Positions 23,601 to 34,199 of a DNA stretch of 64,000 nucleotides are shown here, piece after piece. The position numbers and the translations under genes are program-made. The stretch's first letter is position 1. Each line of letters starts with the position of its first letter. The stretch comes from Trichostrongylus colubriformis (Eukaryota; Nematoda; Chromadorea; Rhabditida; Trichostrongylidae), in the NCBI GenBank assembly GCA_963978905.1, contig OZ022261.1:6139992-6203991 (forward strand), given 5' to 3'. Under the pieces are notes generated by a model. That model searched no databases. It was given only the letters and a program-made list of their open reading frames with translations, and was not told the DNA's origin.

Positions 23601-26600
23601 GCAGCTCGGCCTTGGTCGATCTTGCGAAGTGCGGTCTGTGGAAGTAGACACGTTGTCGTGCTGGAAGTAGACATGTGACCGCCGCCGTAGCGAACTTTGG
23701 ACATTGGCCTTCAATTCTCGTAATTGACGACGTAGACGTCGGCGGATACTGTGGTACCTTCATCGAGCAGCTCCCAGTACTCTACGCCGTGTACGCTCCA
23801 CCAACCGCGGTTTTCGTCTTCGATGGAATAGTCGCCTGACGCAAACTTCGAATGCTACAACTACAGTGTACTTCTGCCGGGGACATGCTCCTTGTGAACT
23901 TCTATCAGACGTCTGCCGATATTCGCGGGTTCCTGGCCAGATAGCGATATAAATAGTATGACGTTGCGGATGTGGTCTCTGGACCGCTTGAAATCGTGCG
24001 GCATTGTGGCGGAATGAATTTACTTTGGAGTGATTATTTTGCGGTACTTTGAAGAGCTTTTCATACTCATTCCAACGGTACCTCGCGCGTCCATTTTCGT
24101 TAATTCGTTACTGAGTTATGATCTCTAGAAATCATCACTACCATTTGTCCGATTTATTATGAATCAACCTAATAGTATGCTTTGAAGTTGTCTTCCATTT
24201 TTCGTAGCCCCGTTATTTGGATTCGTAGTGATGCAGTGTTTGAGGAACTAGGTGTCCCTCACCAAGGATACAATCCTAGACTTGCATCACAACGATGTGG
24301 GCTAGTTTCGTCCTGACTTGTCTCAGACGAAAAACGAAGAGCTAAGCGTGGGCCGATGATATTTTTCTCTGAATCAAGAGGGGAGGTGGAGACACTGTTG
24401 AATATGCTTTCCATTGCTGACGTGTCAGTAATGTACCGTAGTTATAGATGTGTGATCTTGTAATGTTGCGCTGAGCGGCAGCATCATCCTAACCTTTTGG
24501 TCTGTGATAAAGTCACGCAAAGTTACGGTTACTGTTCATTATTACCAGACGGCTGGCGTACACTATTGTGCACGTAATATCATGGGCTTCATTAGGTCGA
24601 TCGGAATGATTTTGCCCATAAGTTCACTCTGGTTCTAGCACGCTCCGCCCATTGCGGGCGGTTCTCCGCTCATTTCAAGTGTGCTCAAGATAGCTTCGAC
24701 ATTGGTTGTTTCTACCGGATCTTTTGTGGTCTCGGGGCTGCGTTATGGCCCAGTTATGGGTTTTTAATGCAAGGACCGCTCACTATGCCTAGGCTTTCGT
24801 GACTTTCTGAAACCCATCGCTGACCTTGATTCGTCTTCCCTCCACAATTGTCATACTGGAACAAAAATTGCAATTTTTGTTCTGAAAACGGAACATTCAG
24901 TGCACGCTTCGCCCGCCGTGGGTGAAGCTTTACTTGGATCATGTGGTCTTTACTGCTTGTCCCATGCCCTACCCATCCCAAACTTGTCCCCATTCAGGTC
25001 GTTTTTCATGTAATGTTCAAGCTACGTCTACCGCCACAAGTGCTCCGCCTACTGTGCCTAGGATTCTCTCCTGACCTTCGCAAACCCATCGCTGACGAGT
25101 CCAGCTTCTCCCCATGTTTGGGGCACAATCGAACCCAATTAAGAATTTTCGTGTGGAAACGGAACACTCGAGTAGAAGCCCCGCCCCCTGTAGGCAGTTA
25201 ACTTTATCCATGTGTGGCTTTTACTTCTTGTCGCATGCCCGCCAATACCAGCCTTGCCCCCATCTCCACAGGCCATTTTTCCCCTCCGTCCGTCTGTCAC
25301 GAAATTTGGTATTATATGAAAAAGGACCTGTGGAGAAGGGGACAAGTGTGGTATGGGTAAGGCATGGGATAAGAAGTAAAGACCACACATGGAACAAATT
25401 AAGCTCTGCCCCACAATGGGTGGAGCGTGCACAGGAAAGTTCCGTTTTCAGACCGAAAATTGTAAACTGGGTCCCATTATGAGGCAAACGTGGGGGAAAG
25501 GTAGATTCAGGACAGTAATTAGTTTTTTAACACGTTGGCGACATTGCGTCCCAATGCTGGGACGCAGCCAAGGAAATTCCTTTTTCCAACTGTTTTAAAG
25601 TCCACAAATAATTAGTTTTGATCAACATACACTAGGGTATCTAGGGTGAACATGGACCGCTTGCACCTTTTCAATAAGTTTTTTTTCATGCTTCGTATCG
25701 TCACCCAGCGCAGGTATGTTATCATCGCTGTCGATCAAAAGGGCGTTAAAACTAGCATTCAGCTCTGTGAAGTCGTCACAGGTATCCATAGTCAGCCAAT
25801 GGAGATTTGTGGCCATTCAATTCTAGTCAAGATATTTATACTCGCGAGACGTCGGCTTTCTTCATATGCCCATCACCTGGTTAAGCACTTTCCATCACTA
25901 CCATGCAATAATCACTTATTCAAGCCCTTAAGTTATATAAAATTTCGCAGCACTCACTACTTTGTGCTAACGCTCAAAGTATGCGCGGAATTCAGCTGGT
26001 TTGGAAATGTGATATCAAAAACCCCAATGCTGGGACGCCGTTCTCGGCAAGGCGAGCGCGCGATCCCACGTGGCAGACACGTGAAAAAACGCGCGGTCGC
26101 CAACGTGTTAAATGTCATGGAAGGGGCCCAGACGCGGAGAGCGGGGCTTTTGAAGTGGTGAGCGGAGCTTGATAGGTTACATGAAAAACAACCTGTAGAG
26201 ATGAGTAAGTTTCTGAAAGGGTAGGGCGTGGGACAGGAAGTAAGGTGCACACATGAACCTCGCCAAGTCCCACTCACGATGGGCAAGGTATGTAGAAGGT
26301 AGGAAATGAGTAACAGGCCACTATTCTCTTCGTCGTGCGTGAAGGCTACAAAGTTGTTTTGATGTGATGTGATAATGGCTGCTGAGTAAAGCGCATATGA
26401 AAAAGCATTTTCGACCAACCTACTGGCGTCCATGGTGTTTCGCGCGCAGTAGTGGGCGCTAGTCAACTGGTAATAATATAATAATATAGTAATAATAATG
26501 TAATAATATAATAATACTATAATACAATACTAGAGTAATAAAATAGCATAATAATAATATGATGGTAATGATGTCATAATTAAAATATAATATGTGTAAT

Positions 26601-29600
26601 AATATAATGTAGTATAATAATATAATAATGATACATCTAAATGGTTTCAGGTACGATGACAAATGGAAAAATTGCTATACTGATGTATTTCTTGTGGATG
26701 AAGGCAAGAAGATCATCAAGCCATATAATCGCCAAGGATGGGTAGTACCGCTGAAGAATATCTGTGATAAGGTAGTGGTTGATGGGTACTGAGTTCCTTG
26801 TGTAGTCTGGAAACTGGGCGATTATTATATTGAATACTTTTGTTGGTTTTCAGGCAGGAATCTCATCGAATTTCTTCACCGACAATCGAAACATCTCTCT
26901 AAAAGAAGCCCGCATCCATGTTCTGAAAGCTCGTTTGGAAATGACTACTGAGCCAAGTGCCTGGCTTGCTGAAAACGATGAACTGGGTCTTAAGTGAGCT
27001 TTATCAATCTGCTTCGTGTAGAGGCGAAAAAGTCACCTTCCTTTCTCGAGTGATCACTATGCAATTGCACTTAATGTGCCAGAGAGTGATCGTCTTTATT
27101 CCCTGTTCTTGCATTCGTTAATTATTCAAATTATCAAGCCTATGCTTGTGTTATCAGCATGATCAAGGCGCATTCCACGACATCCATGGATAGGTTACTG
27201 CCGACAAGGGACGGGAGCATGCACTTTTACCACCGCGTCTATTAGTCCTATCTAGTTGCTGTATAAGCGATCGTGGTGCCTAAATAAGAGTGCTGTCTTG
27301 CCAGTATCAGACCGATCTATGGGTAAACCCATTTAGTATATAAGTTTTTCTTTCCGCGTAAGACGCGTGACGCGGTGCTTGCTATCAGTATTTAGTTGGG
27401 TTCAGAGATACAGCTGTGTCTTGCTCCTAAGGCGGTACTGATTTGGCGCCCTTGTCCCGCTTCAAAGGCACTGGAGAAGGGGGTAAGGGAAGGCTGAGAA
27501 CTGTGAATACATGTTCTCTGAAAACAAACCTGTTCGGGAGAGGTGATGTGTGGCGAAACTCGCATTGATGAAGCACGACTTGGGATCTCGTCACAACTAC
27601 GCAGCACGGCGTGTCGTCCTGTAGGGGTGAGGGTCGATTAGTCGAATTTCCGCGCCGCCGCCCGCAGCGAGTGGCGCGGCTAGTGCGAGTTGTTTGTAGT
27701 TATATCCGTTGAAACAGCAACAGCCAGAACATATAAGAACCTCGGAAGTTTCTGAATTGCAAACTTTGGAGGTCCCTTACGATACCAGCCTGCTGCATAT
27801 TGAGTGGAATTCCAACCGACTGCAGCAAGTCGTGCTGGCGGCGAGTGCGACGCCGCTAAGCGAAAATTCGACAAGACGACCCTCACTCGTCCTGCAATCC
27901 TGCAGCCGGGCTAGTTGCTGGCAAAAGTGAGAAAACATTCGCGGCCGGCTGATTGAGCCTCTGGTCTGCAGTCTACCCCCGGTTAGTGACGCAGAGAGGC
28001 GCAATAGAGAAGAAGGACATTTAGGTTTCTATTTCATGGGTTTTTCGCCGCTTTGTCTCTACCTTATCTATCGTTATGTTTGTGCACCCGTACATTCATA
28101 TTCCACAGTTTGCCAGATTTACTTTTCCGGTGACTTTAATCGCGTCGAACGCCAGACGTTGCGACGCAAATTTTGTCCCGATTGCACACATTTACCTTTC
28201 TATCTGCCCGCAGATAGCAGTGGACGAAGGGTGCTCTCAACTGACGCCTTGACTGTCAGAGTATTAAGGCATCCCCGAAAATTCGAGCAGTTAGAATGCG
28301 GTGTGCCAAGCGACGTTGTCCGAGCCTGGACGCCGTGGGACGTGAATGGGTGTTCTGCCCCAGCCTAGCACCCATGGCCTGTTAGGGCTCGGTTCGCAAT
28401 AATTTGACTATTCCGTTAACATCCGTGAGCAGATAGCCCCTCCCACAATTGCAGAAGGTGTTTTTTATTTTTCTTTATCAATGTTTTCTGTCATTCTTTC
28501 CGTTATGATTGAAAATAATCTTTAGGAATCTTGATCTGATATCCTATCTCGCTACTGAGCTGGATCCTCATGCAGTCCAAATGCGACTTGCTTTGTATAA
28601 TGAGCAGACATATTCGGATCGGGACAGAATCCGGGTTGCTGGCAAATGTACGTGTAACGTTCTTGATTGTTTCTTCAACCATGGCTTCATATTTTATCAT
28701 GTTTTTTATTACTTTATCGTATTTTATCATATTTTACTTATTCGTTTTTATCGGCGATTTATCACAGAGTTTTATTATGAAAGAGGATAATTGGTGTATC
28801 GTTACGACAACATTTCGGAACGCGTCGTGCGACGGGAAACGTGGTTCTTGAGGCGATTGCGCCTGACATAAGGCATAAGACACGTTGATTCTATGGGGCC
28901 TAGCTACATACGACTCCCCCAGCTCGCACGCATCGCACGTCGCGTTGAAAAATTGTGCCCAACGATACACGCCTGGTTGTGGTGAACCCATCACACTGCG
29001 CTTAATCAATCATCGAAACTTGCTCTGTTATGTCACGAATTGAATTTAACTGTGCTTCATGATTCCGGTATTTCAGATTATAACAATATACAACTCGGTA
29101 AGCGCATGTTTGGGCCGAGCAAGAAGCAGAAATTCATCTGTAGCATCACTGGAGGCATGGAGAGGAGGTATCAATGTACTTACAACTATTTCAATGTTGC
29201 GTTCACAGTCTGCCTCATTTACTGCATTTACTGATTGTTAGCGAGGGGTAGGCGGGATGATAAGGGAGTGTAATGCTCGATATGAGCAGTGGTGGAACAC
29301 GACTGTGCAGTATGCATGCTATTGACATATCTTCGAAAGAAATGAAGGGTAGTTACCGTTGGGCTGTAACCGGGTTTCGATTCATACAAATCTCGAGGTT
29401 CTCTCCATATACGTAGGATTATTTTGTCAACTGCCTTTTAATATCTGCTGAACTGCTGGTTACAATAGTCTTTTGTAGGTTCGAGATATTGGACAATCAA
29501 GTGAATTACCTCCCTTTTACTCATCAAGCGTTTGATAAGCATTTGGATAAATGCAGAAATCGCAGTAAGTTTGTAATAAGTGGTGTATTATTTTTTGTCG

Positions 29601-32482
29601 TGATATGTGCTCTTTTATAAATCATTCCTGTTCAGGAGTGAAGTGTCGTGAGTCCTCCAGGGTAAAGCTCCATTATCCACCTGATAGTGAGCACGACTTT
29701 ATCCATGCCAATTATGTGTGTGGTGGCCCTCTATTCAACAAGTTTATTGTGACCCAGGCTCCCATGGAAAACACCATTGGTAAGCGCAATCCTCATCACA
29801 TTGCCTTCAAAATTTTTAAAAATTGGAAAAATTGTTGATACATTCATGGCATATGATTCGTGATTCATGCATGTGATTCGTATAGAGCAGATGAAATGCA
29901 ACTGCAGGCGATTTTTGGCGTATGGTATGGCAGGAGAAGGCTCCCTATATCTTCATGCTCATAGGAAGAAAAGATGAGAGTCGGTGTGCTGAATACTGGC
30001 CGCGGTTGGTTATATTGGCTGGCATTTCGCACTTAGTTTCCATCTCAGCTCCCAATTTTTAGTCGACCTGAATCTAATTCAATAGATGTCCACGGACTGC
30101 ATATTCAAAATGTTGGAATTTCGTGTTCACGTGATCCTGTGTTCCGTGTGACGTACATTCGAATTCTGGATGACTTCGGTGAAGAGGTACGTAATGCGTA
30201 ATGGATGTGAAAACAAGTACGTCTACGGGTTCTGTACACCGAATGTGCTCTATACATCCGAAAAAAGGGGTGGGCTTGAGTGAACGGAGGAATGCTTTCT
30301 GTATCCCGCAAAAAGTCAAGCTTCAGTGGACATTGTGTTTGCTCTGCGAATATTATACTTCCAATAGCCTGCAGTGCGCTCACCGGCTTACCGCCTGTAT
30401 GTGTTAAGTCATATCTCTTGCTCTATGTGCTCTATGTGCTTCAATTTTCTTGTGAACCGTACTGCTGCTGATGTTCATTTCTGTACCAAAACCAATTTGT
30501 TTAATGGTGATCAATGTGAGGGGTGCAAATGTGACAGTGTTCATTAGAGGCACCTGCAGCAATTTGGTCAATCGTTGAATATGAAAGCAGAGGTGGAAAG
30601 AATGGCCAATGAGGAAAGTGTGGAATGTAATGACTAAAAACATGAAACGCGAAGTACGTCACCGCGTGCGATATGTGCGTGTAAAGGGCTGCTAGCGGAG
30701 TTGCGTGGCCTCCGCGACCTGCAGCGAACTGACTCAGCGATTCGAATGTTCTGGATTACACCCCACTGCAATCAGGACGAATTTTGGGAAAAAACTTAAA
30801 GGAACAGCCATTCAACTGCTACAATTACGAAACTTCTGATAGCAAAAACTTGAATATTGTGTATTTTAGCACCGCGTTGAACACTGGCAAGCAGACATGA
30901 ACAACTCTAGTAATCTAAACTCACCACTCACCATTCTTCGCCTTGCCCGTAATAGCCCACGGCCTGTGATCATCCACGATTGCCTTGGTATGTGCTGTTG
31001 CACCTAAGATTCCCTCCTTCGAAAGCTGTATAGCAATCCGCTGGTTTAATTGATACTTTCATATATCAGGTTGTCACAAAAGACTTGTCATATTTTCCCA
31101 AAAAAAAATCGGTAACTCTTGTTCACTTCGAGGCAGGTCCAGGCGGTTCAGGAAAATGGTAGAACGTTCCCTAAGCTTTCTAGGAAATACATATTGTCCC
31201 ACCAGATCCCGTGAAGAGAGCTACAATGCCCGTTGTCGATACCCACCCAACTCGCGGTATCATTTATTATGAGCGGTCTTGCGGCACCAAAACGACGGAA
31301 GCTTGCCACTCCATCAGCACTGCATTGGGCAAGGGATGTGTGAGCTACGTGACCGTGCGCTCCCATTTCGCGAAAAGTTCCCAGGCCAAGTTATAGGAGC
31401 TCGGCTGGGATGTGCTGCCCCACGCACCGTACTCTCCAGACATTGCCCCTTCTGGCTATCACCTTACCTATCCTCTCGAATACTTCCTGGCCAAGAGAAA
31501 ATTCGTTGATTATGACTTGCTTGCGAAGGCGATCGCTGACTTCTTCGACTCTCAGAACCCAGAGTTCTGGGAGAAGGGAATCAACGATTTTCCTATAAAG
31601 TGGCAGAGGGTTGCCGATAACAATGATCAATACTTTGTTGCCTAATTATTATTTGTTGGACGAAAAAAATAAAAAGTGATGATCGAAAAAAAATATGACA
31701 AGACTTTTGGGACAACCTAATACATTCACAGTTGGTGGATATTAAAATGAAAACCATATTATGGTTGCAGGCATTTCGCGAGCAGCATGTGTGATTGCAA
31801 CTGAATTGGCAATTTGTAATATTATCAAAGGCCCCACTTACAAGGTATTGGATGTAGATCTGCAAGTAGATCTGCAATGCCCCTACAGATTACTAGTTGT
31901 ACTGAACTAACTTCTCTTCAGCATCCAATCCAGAAAGCGGTTCATTTCCTTCGCCTCCAGCGGCCGTTTTCAGTAGAGACTCCCATGCAATTCATCTTCA
32001 TTCATCGATGTGTTCAGAAGTTCTTCAACAAGATTTCCGGTCAAGTGCGAGGCATGGAGGAAGACTATCAGAAGTAGGGAGCGCTTATCCCTTGTTTTTA
32101 ATCATTTTCTAATGCTGTCATTCACCAGATGGCTGACTGAACGAGCTGGTCGTATGTTCCTGGATAGTCTCGACTCAGCGGTACGTTTTCACTTTCGTCA
32201 ACTGCCTGTAGTGTTTTTATAGCTTCGTTTCATCACCAAGTTTTCCCAGGTACCTGGTTATCGGCTTCTGTCTCCTCGTGTTGATCCCGATCTTCTAAGG
32301 CTCGTGCGGCGTCCGTCAAGGCCAAATATTCGAAGGTTTGACGATTTATGTCGCCTTGTTGGTTCTGTATTTTCTTGCACGATTGTCATTTTAGAGAAGC
32401 TCCGGACTGCGTTGGAGAGCTGCCAATCCCTTTGAATCCTTCAAATGTACTTTCGCATGCCAGAAGAGCACTAGAGACTTAA
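20606..32482 (+). CDS. PTP-like pseudophosphatase, about 676 aa, 20 exons (EGG-3/4/5-like PTPL?)
   Basis: A protein-tyrosine-phosphatase fold that should lack catalysis; such proteins bind phosphotyrosine partners. Exons: 20606-20772, 21361-21442, 22140-22244, 22310-22372, 22427-22457, 22524-22611, 26651-26771, 26854-26993, 28526-28647, 29077-29167, 29479-29564, 29636-29779, 29908-30004, 30063-30186, 30870-30987, 31771-31844, 31922-32073, 32129-32180, 32250-32335, 32395-32482. All joins are in phase; the sum is 677 codons. The PTP region starts near residue 340. It shows NANYV-type [35 protein letters not shown], a WPD loop changed to HWQADM (492-497), P-loop VIIHDCLGISRAA with Asp524 replacing Cys and Arg530 kept, and Q-loop ETPMQFIF. 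The N-terminal 330 residues are unfamiliar. Nematode EGG-3, EGG-4 and EGG-5 are known PTPL pseudophosphatases in the oocyte-to-embryo transition. That match is from memory. Exons 1-2 are the least certain. Confidence 0.85.
20847..20958. mobile_element. MITE family A, copy 4 (short)
   Basis: Starts ACAGTCCATTTCGGGGCGCT and ends AGCGCTCCCAAATGGACTGT. At 112 bp the core is mostly deleted, leaving nearly joined termini. It lies in intron 1 of the phosphatase-like gene. Confidence 0.78.
21012..21171. mobile_element. MITE family A, copy 5
   Basis: Termini CATTTCGGATCGTCTGATAG and the complementary CTATCAGGCGCTCTGAAATG bracket a CTCTC-rich core. It lies only about 50 bp from copy 4, in the same intron. 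Confidence 0.75.
21201..21300. mobile_element. MITE family B, partial copy 3
   Basis: One terminus only: GGCCACCGTCAGACTTTGCA, then TTTTGCGATTTTGTG and GTCGCACTTGCACGCGG. The other end is missing. It lies in intron 1 of the phosphatase-like gene, just upstream of exon 2. Confidence 0.6.
23275..24172 (-). mobile_element. Mariner element, Mos1-like transposase remnant
   Basis: 898 bp with inverted termini TTAGGTTGATTCATAATAAA and TTTATTATGAATCAACCTAA, flanked by TA. The minus strand keeps the transposase C-terminal part (23763-23353): PPYSPDLAPSDFHLF, then WSKGIHDLPIPWQKVID and DGVYFK before the stop. The N-terminal half is in other frames or deleted. It lies in the 4 kb intron 6 of the phosphatase-like gene and is a different subfamily from the copies at 10554 and 31066. 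Confidence 0.92.
24896..25450. repeat. Repeat family G, inverted and direct units
   Basis: Units near 24896-24985 and 25178-25265 are direct copies (TGTGGYTTTTACTKCTTGTC followed by CATGCCC). The unit at 25325-25440 is their inverted complement (GGACAAGTGTGGTATGGGTA, GGCATGGGATAAGAAGTAAA, CCACACATGG). Weaker inverted units recur at 26217-26290 and 46895-46970. The overlapping open frames here on both strands follow from the inverted repeat. Confidence 0.6.
25531..26107 (-). mobile_element. piggyBac-like element with TTAA target duplication
   Basis: 577 bp between two TTAA tetranucleotides (25527-25530 and 26108-26111). The termini are CACGTTGGCGAC and its exact complement GTCGCCAACGTG. A near-palindromic subterminal block, CCAATGCTGGGACG, occurs near both ends. 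TTAA duplication is the hallmark of piggyBac transposons. On the minus strand 25816-25622 encodes an acidic start (NALLIDSDDNIPALGDD) reminiscent of piggyBac transposase N-termini. The catalytic DDE part is absent, so this is non-autonomous. It lies in intron 6 of the phosphatase-like gene. Confidence 0.75.
26466..26635. repeat. AT microsatellite, (TAATAA)n-like
   Basis: About 170 bp of imperfect AATAATATAATAATAAT repeats directly before the acceptor of exon 7 of the phosphatase-like gene (26651). The 67-codon minus-strand frame through it is low complexity only. Confidence 0.9.
27455..28060. mobile_element. Repeat family D, copy 3, inverted and interrupted
   Basis: Inverted relative to copies 1 and 2. 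The left part (27455-27628) carries GAAGGGGGTAAGGG, ATGTTCTCTGAAAA and CGCAGCACGGCGTGTCGTCC. The right part (27885-28060) carries GTAGACTGCAG-type and GTTAGTGACGCAGAG matches, then TTTTTCGCCGC. The two halves are split by a 256 bp insertion. It lies in intron 8 of the phosphatase-like gene. Confidence 0.65.
27629..27884. mobile_element. MITE nested inside repeat D copy 3
   Basis: 256 bp bounded by GAGGGTCGATTAGTCGAATTT and the matching AAATTCGACAAGACGACCCTC. It interrupts the family D element between two parts that are continuous in the other copies, so it inserted later. No clear target duplication is visible. Confidence 0.7.
28794..28970. mobile_element. MITE family C, copy 1
   Basis: Starts GTGTATCGTTACGACAACAT and ends GTGCCCAACGATACAC. 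Inner arms GGAACGCGTCGTGCGACG and CGCACGTCGCGTTG also pair. Family members share a GTATCGTTAGGA-type terminus and a GCGACGCG stem (see 36126, 37255, 50166). It lies in intron 9 of the phosphatase-like gene. Confidence 0.72.
31066..31720 (+). mobile_element. Internally deleted mariner, sibling of 10554
   Basis: 655 bp with termini TCAGGTTGTCACAAAAGACT and GACAAGACTTTTGGGACAAC, flanked by TA. The plus strand encodes MPVVDTHPTRG and GTKTTEACHSIS, then jumps from KGCVSYVTVR straight to SHFAKSSQAKL. About 230 bp of the middle are therefore missing relative to the 10554 copy. The C-terminal part PYSPDIAPSGYH has Gly where the third catalytic Asp should be. It lies in intron 15 of the phosphatase-like gene, which splits the P-loop. 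Confidence 0.92.
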
Positions 32483-32539
32483 TCTGTATATTAGTTCAGA
32501 ACAAATTTTATCTGTGAATACGACTATTAACAATGCTGT

Positions 32540-32545
32540 AATAAA
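32540..32545 (+). terminator. Poly(A) signal of the phosphatase-like gene
   Basis: AATAAA lies 58 bases after the stop codon at 32482. This is a normal nematode 3' UTR length. Cleavage would be expected some 10-20 bases downstream. Confidence 0.6.
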
Positions 32546-32620
32546 TACTAATACATCGATTGGTATTCTGTAAAATTGTCAAGTGTTAGCACACCGAGGT
32601 ATAATTCATCGTGTGTTCTA

Positions 32621-33481
32621 TAAGTTCGTTTGGAAGCGGAAGTTCTTGCGGTTTTCGAGCTATAAATCAAGTGCGCATATCTCGGCTCATGCAAAATTTC
32701 ATTAATCGAAATAAGGACCATAAGAATCGGCGTATCCTTGCCAATAAGACACGGTCGTCTAATTTTGGTTACTCGGCTCTCTGGAAATCTCGAGGTGGTG
32801 GGTTCGGCGAAGGTCGCTTTAGCATCGAGTCAGATCTCGGAGCGCTCCTCGCAATGAAAGCTGTCCAGGTTCTTGAAGAAATGCTAATCGGTGGGAGCCA
32901 GGTCGGATAAGTATGGTGGGTTCCGCAGAGTTTCGTAGCTTTGTTCATTCAACTTTTTCAGGGTTGTTCTGCGATGTGGGGCTATGCGTTATTGTGAAGG
33001 AGGACAGATTCCTTCTATGTAGCTAACTGGGCACAGTATCTGTAGTTTGCGATGCATCTCGCGAGCTCCTCACAGTGCCTTTGAGTCTAATGATTTCGCC
33101 GGAATGTATGAGGCTACTACGATGGATTAGAGCAGCCGTAGGTTATCATGCTACTATCATGATGATGGGACTGACCGCTACGAGTATGACCTTTGCCCAA
33201 CCAATGTGTAGATCGTCGTCGATTGTGGTGCAGAACCCGGTTTTTATCAGACGCCCTGATGAGGTTAAGAAGCGGGTCGTTTGTGAGTCGGTGAAGAGGG
33301 ATGCGCGAGACATAGTGCTGTCTTTCGTCCATTTTGTTCTAGAAACGAATTTTTTTCCAAATATTCAGATTTTTAAATGGAACGAGATTAGGGTTTCAAT
33401 ATAGTATAAGCTACACCAGGAAAGAACCAAAAATAGTTCAGAAAGTCGAAATATTCAAACCGCAAGAACTTCGCAAACAGT
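32621..33481 (-). mobile_element. Degenerate mariner of a third subfamily
   Basis: Termini share AAGTTCTTGCGGTTT in opposite orientation (near 32638 and 33465). Minus-strand fragments match mariner transposase. LIRASDKNRVLHHNRRRSTHWLG (33332-33117 frame) corresponds to the family's DEKW-VLYDNRRRS region. ETLRNPPYLSDLAPTD (about 32940-32895) corresponds to the third catalytic Asp segment. Several stops and frame changes make it a fossil. It starts only about 140 bp after the phosphatase-like gene's stop. Confidence 0.82.
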
Positions 33482-34199
33482 CTGATAGTTTTTACCCTTC
33501 TTTTAAGGAATTGGGTGTGTTTTATTAGGGCTAAATATTCGCGTCGCGGCCTTTGACGCGGTGCCATGGGTGCTAAATGTAGTTGGTTCTCGAAGCGATA
33601 GACTCTCGGTAGCCATCTTCAAGGATTAACCGCCTTGAAACCCAACACATACGGCGTCCATAGTTCACACGTATCGCGTCGGCTGCCACATCAGGCCATG
33701 CGAGCATACACACAAAGGAATTGAGCTGACAGACTCTTGATTGGATCCGCATGGCCCTTGCACCTCACAAGAGGTGGCACTGGAAGTACGCATATAAATG
33801 GAAGCGAAAATTTGGTGAGTGTACTTAGAAGCTATTTTTCGTAGTATCACTTACTGTACACGTTGCTCAATCATATCGTGCGGCCTGACTTGCTCTTCTT
33901 CTTTATATGATTTTTTAACGAATTCGAGGCATTTTTCGAGTCACAGGAGAAGTCGATAGAGCGGTGAGAGTACAATGTATGGGATGTCCTGTCACCGCTA
34001 GGATCGCCCTCCTATTTTAGAGCCCGCTGTCGCTACATTCCAATATCCTCATTCCTTCCACCTCCCATCTCCGTTTGTTGATAGTGTGGATCAATATAAC
34101 TTTGATACTGTTGAAAACAATACTAATAAGTTATCATCATAATGGTGATCATAAAATCTTAGATTTGTACTGGTCGGAACCATTAGGCAGGAGCTACTA
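33482..34199. other. Unassigned sequence
   Basis: No protein-like exon or repeat family recognised. Confidence 0.4.

Noticed and set aside
28036..28368. 110-codon plus-strand frame in the phosphatase-like gene
   Set aside because: It lies in intron 8 overlapping the end of repeat D copy 3, and is out of the gene's splice phase.
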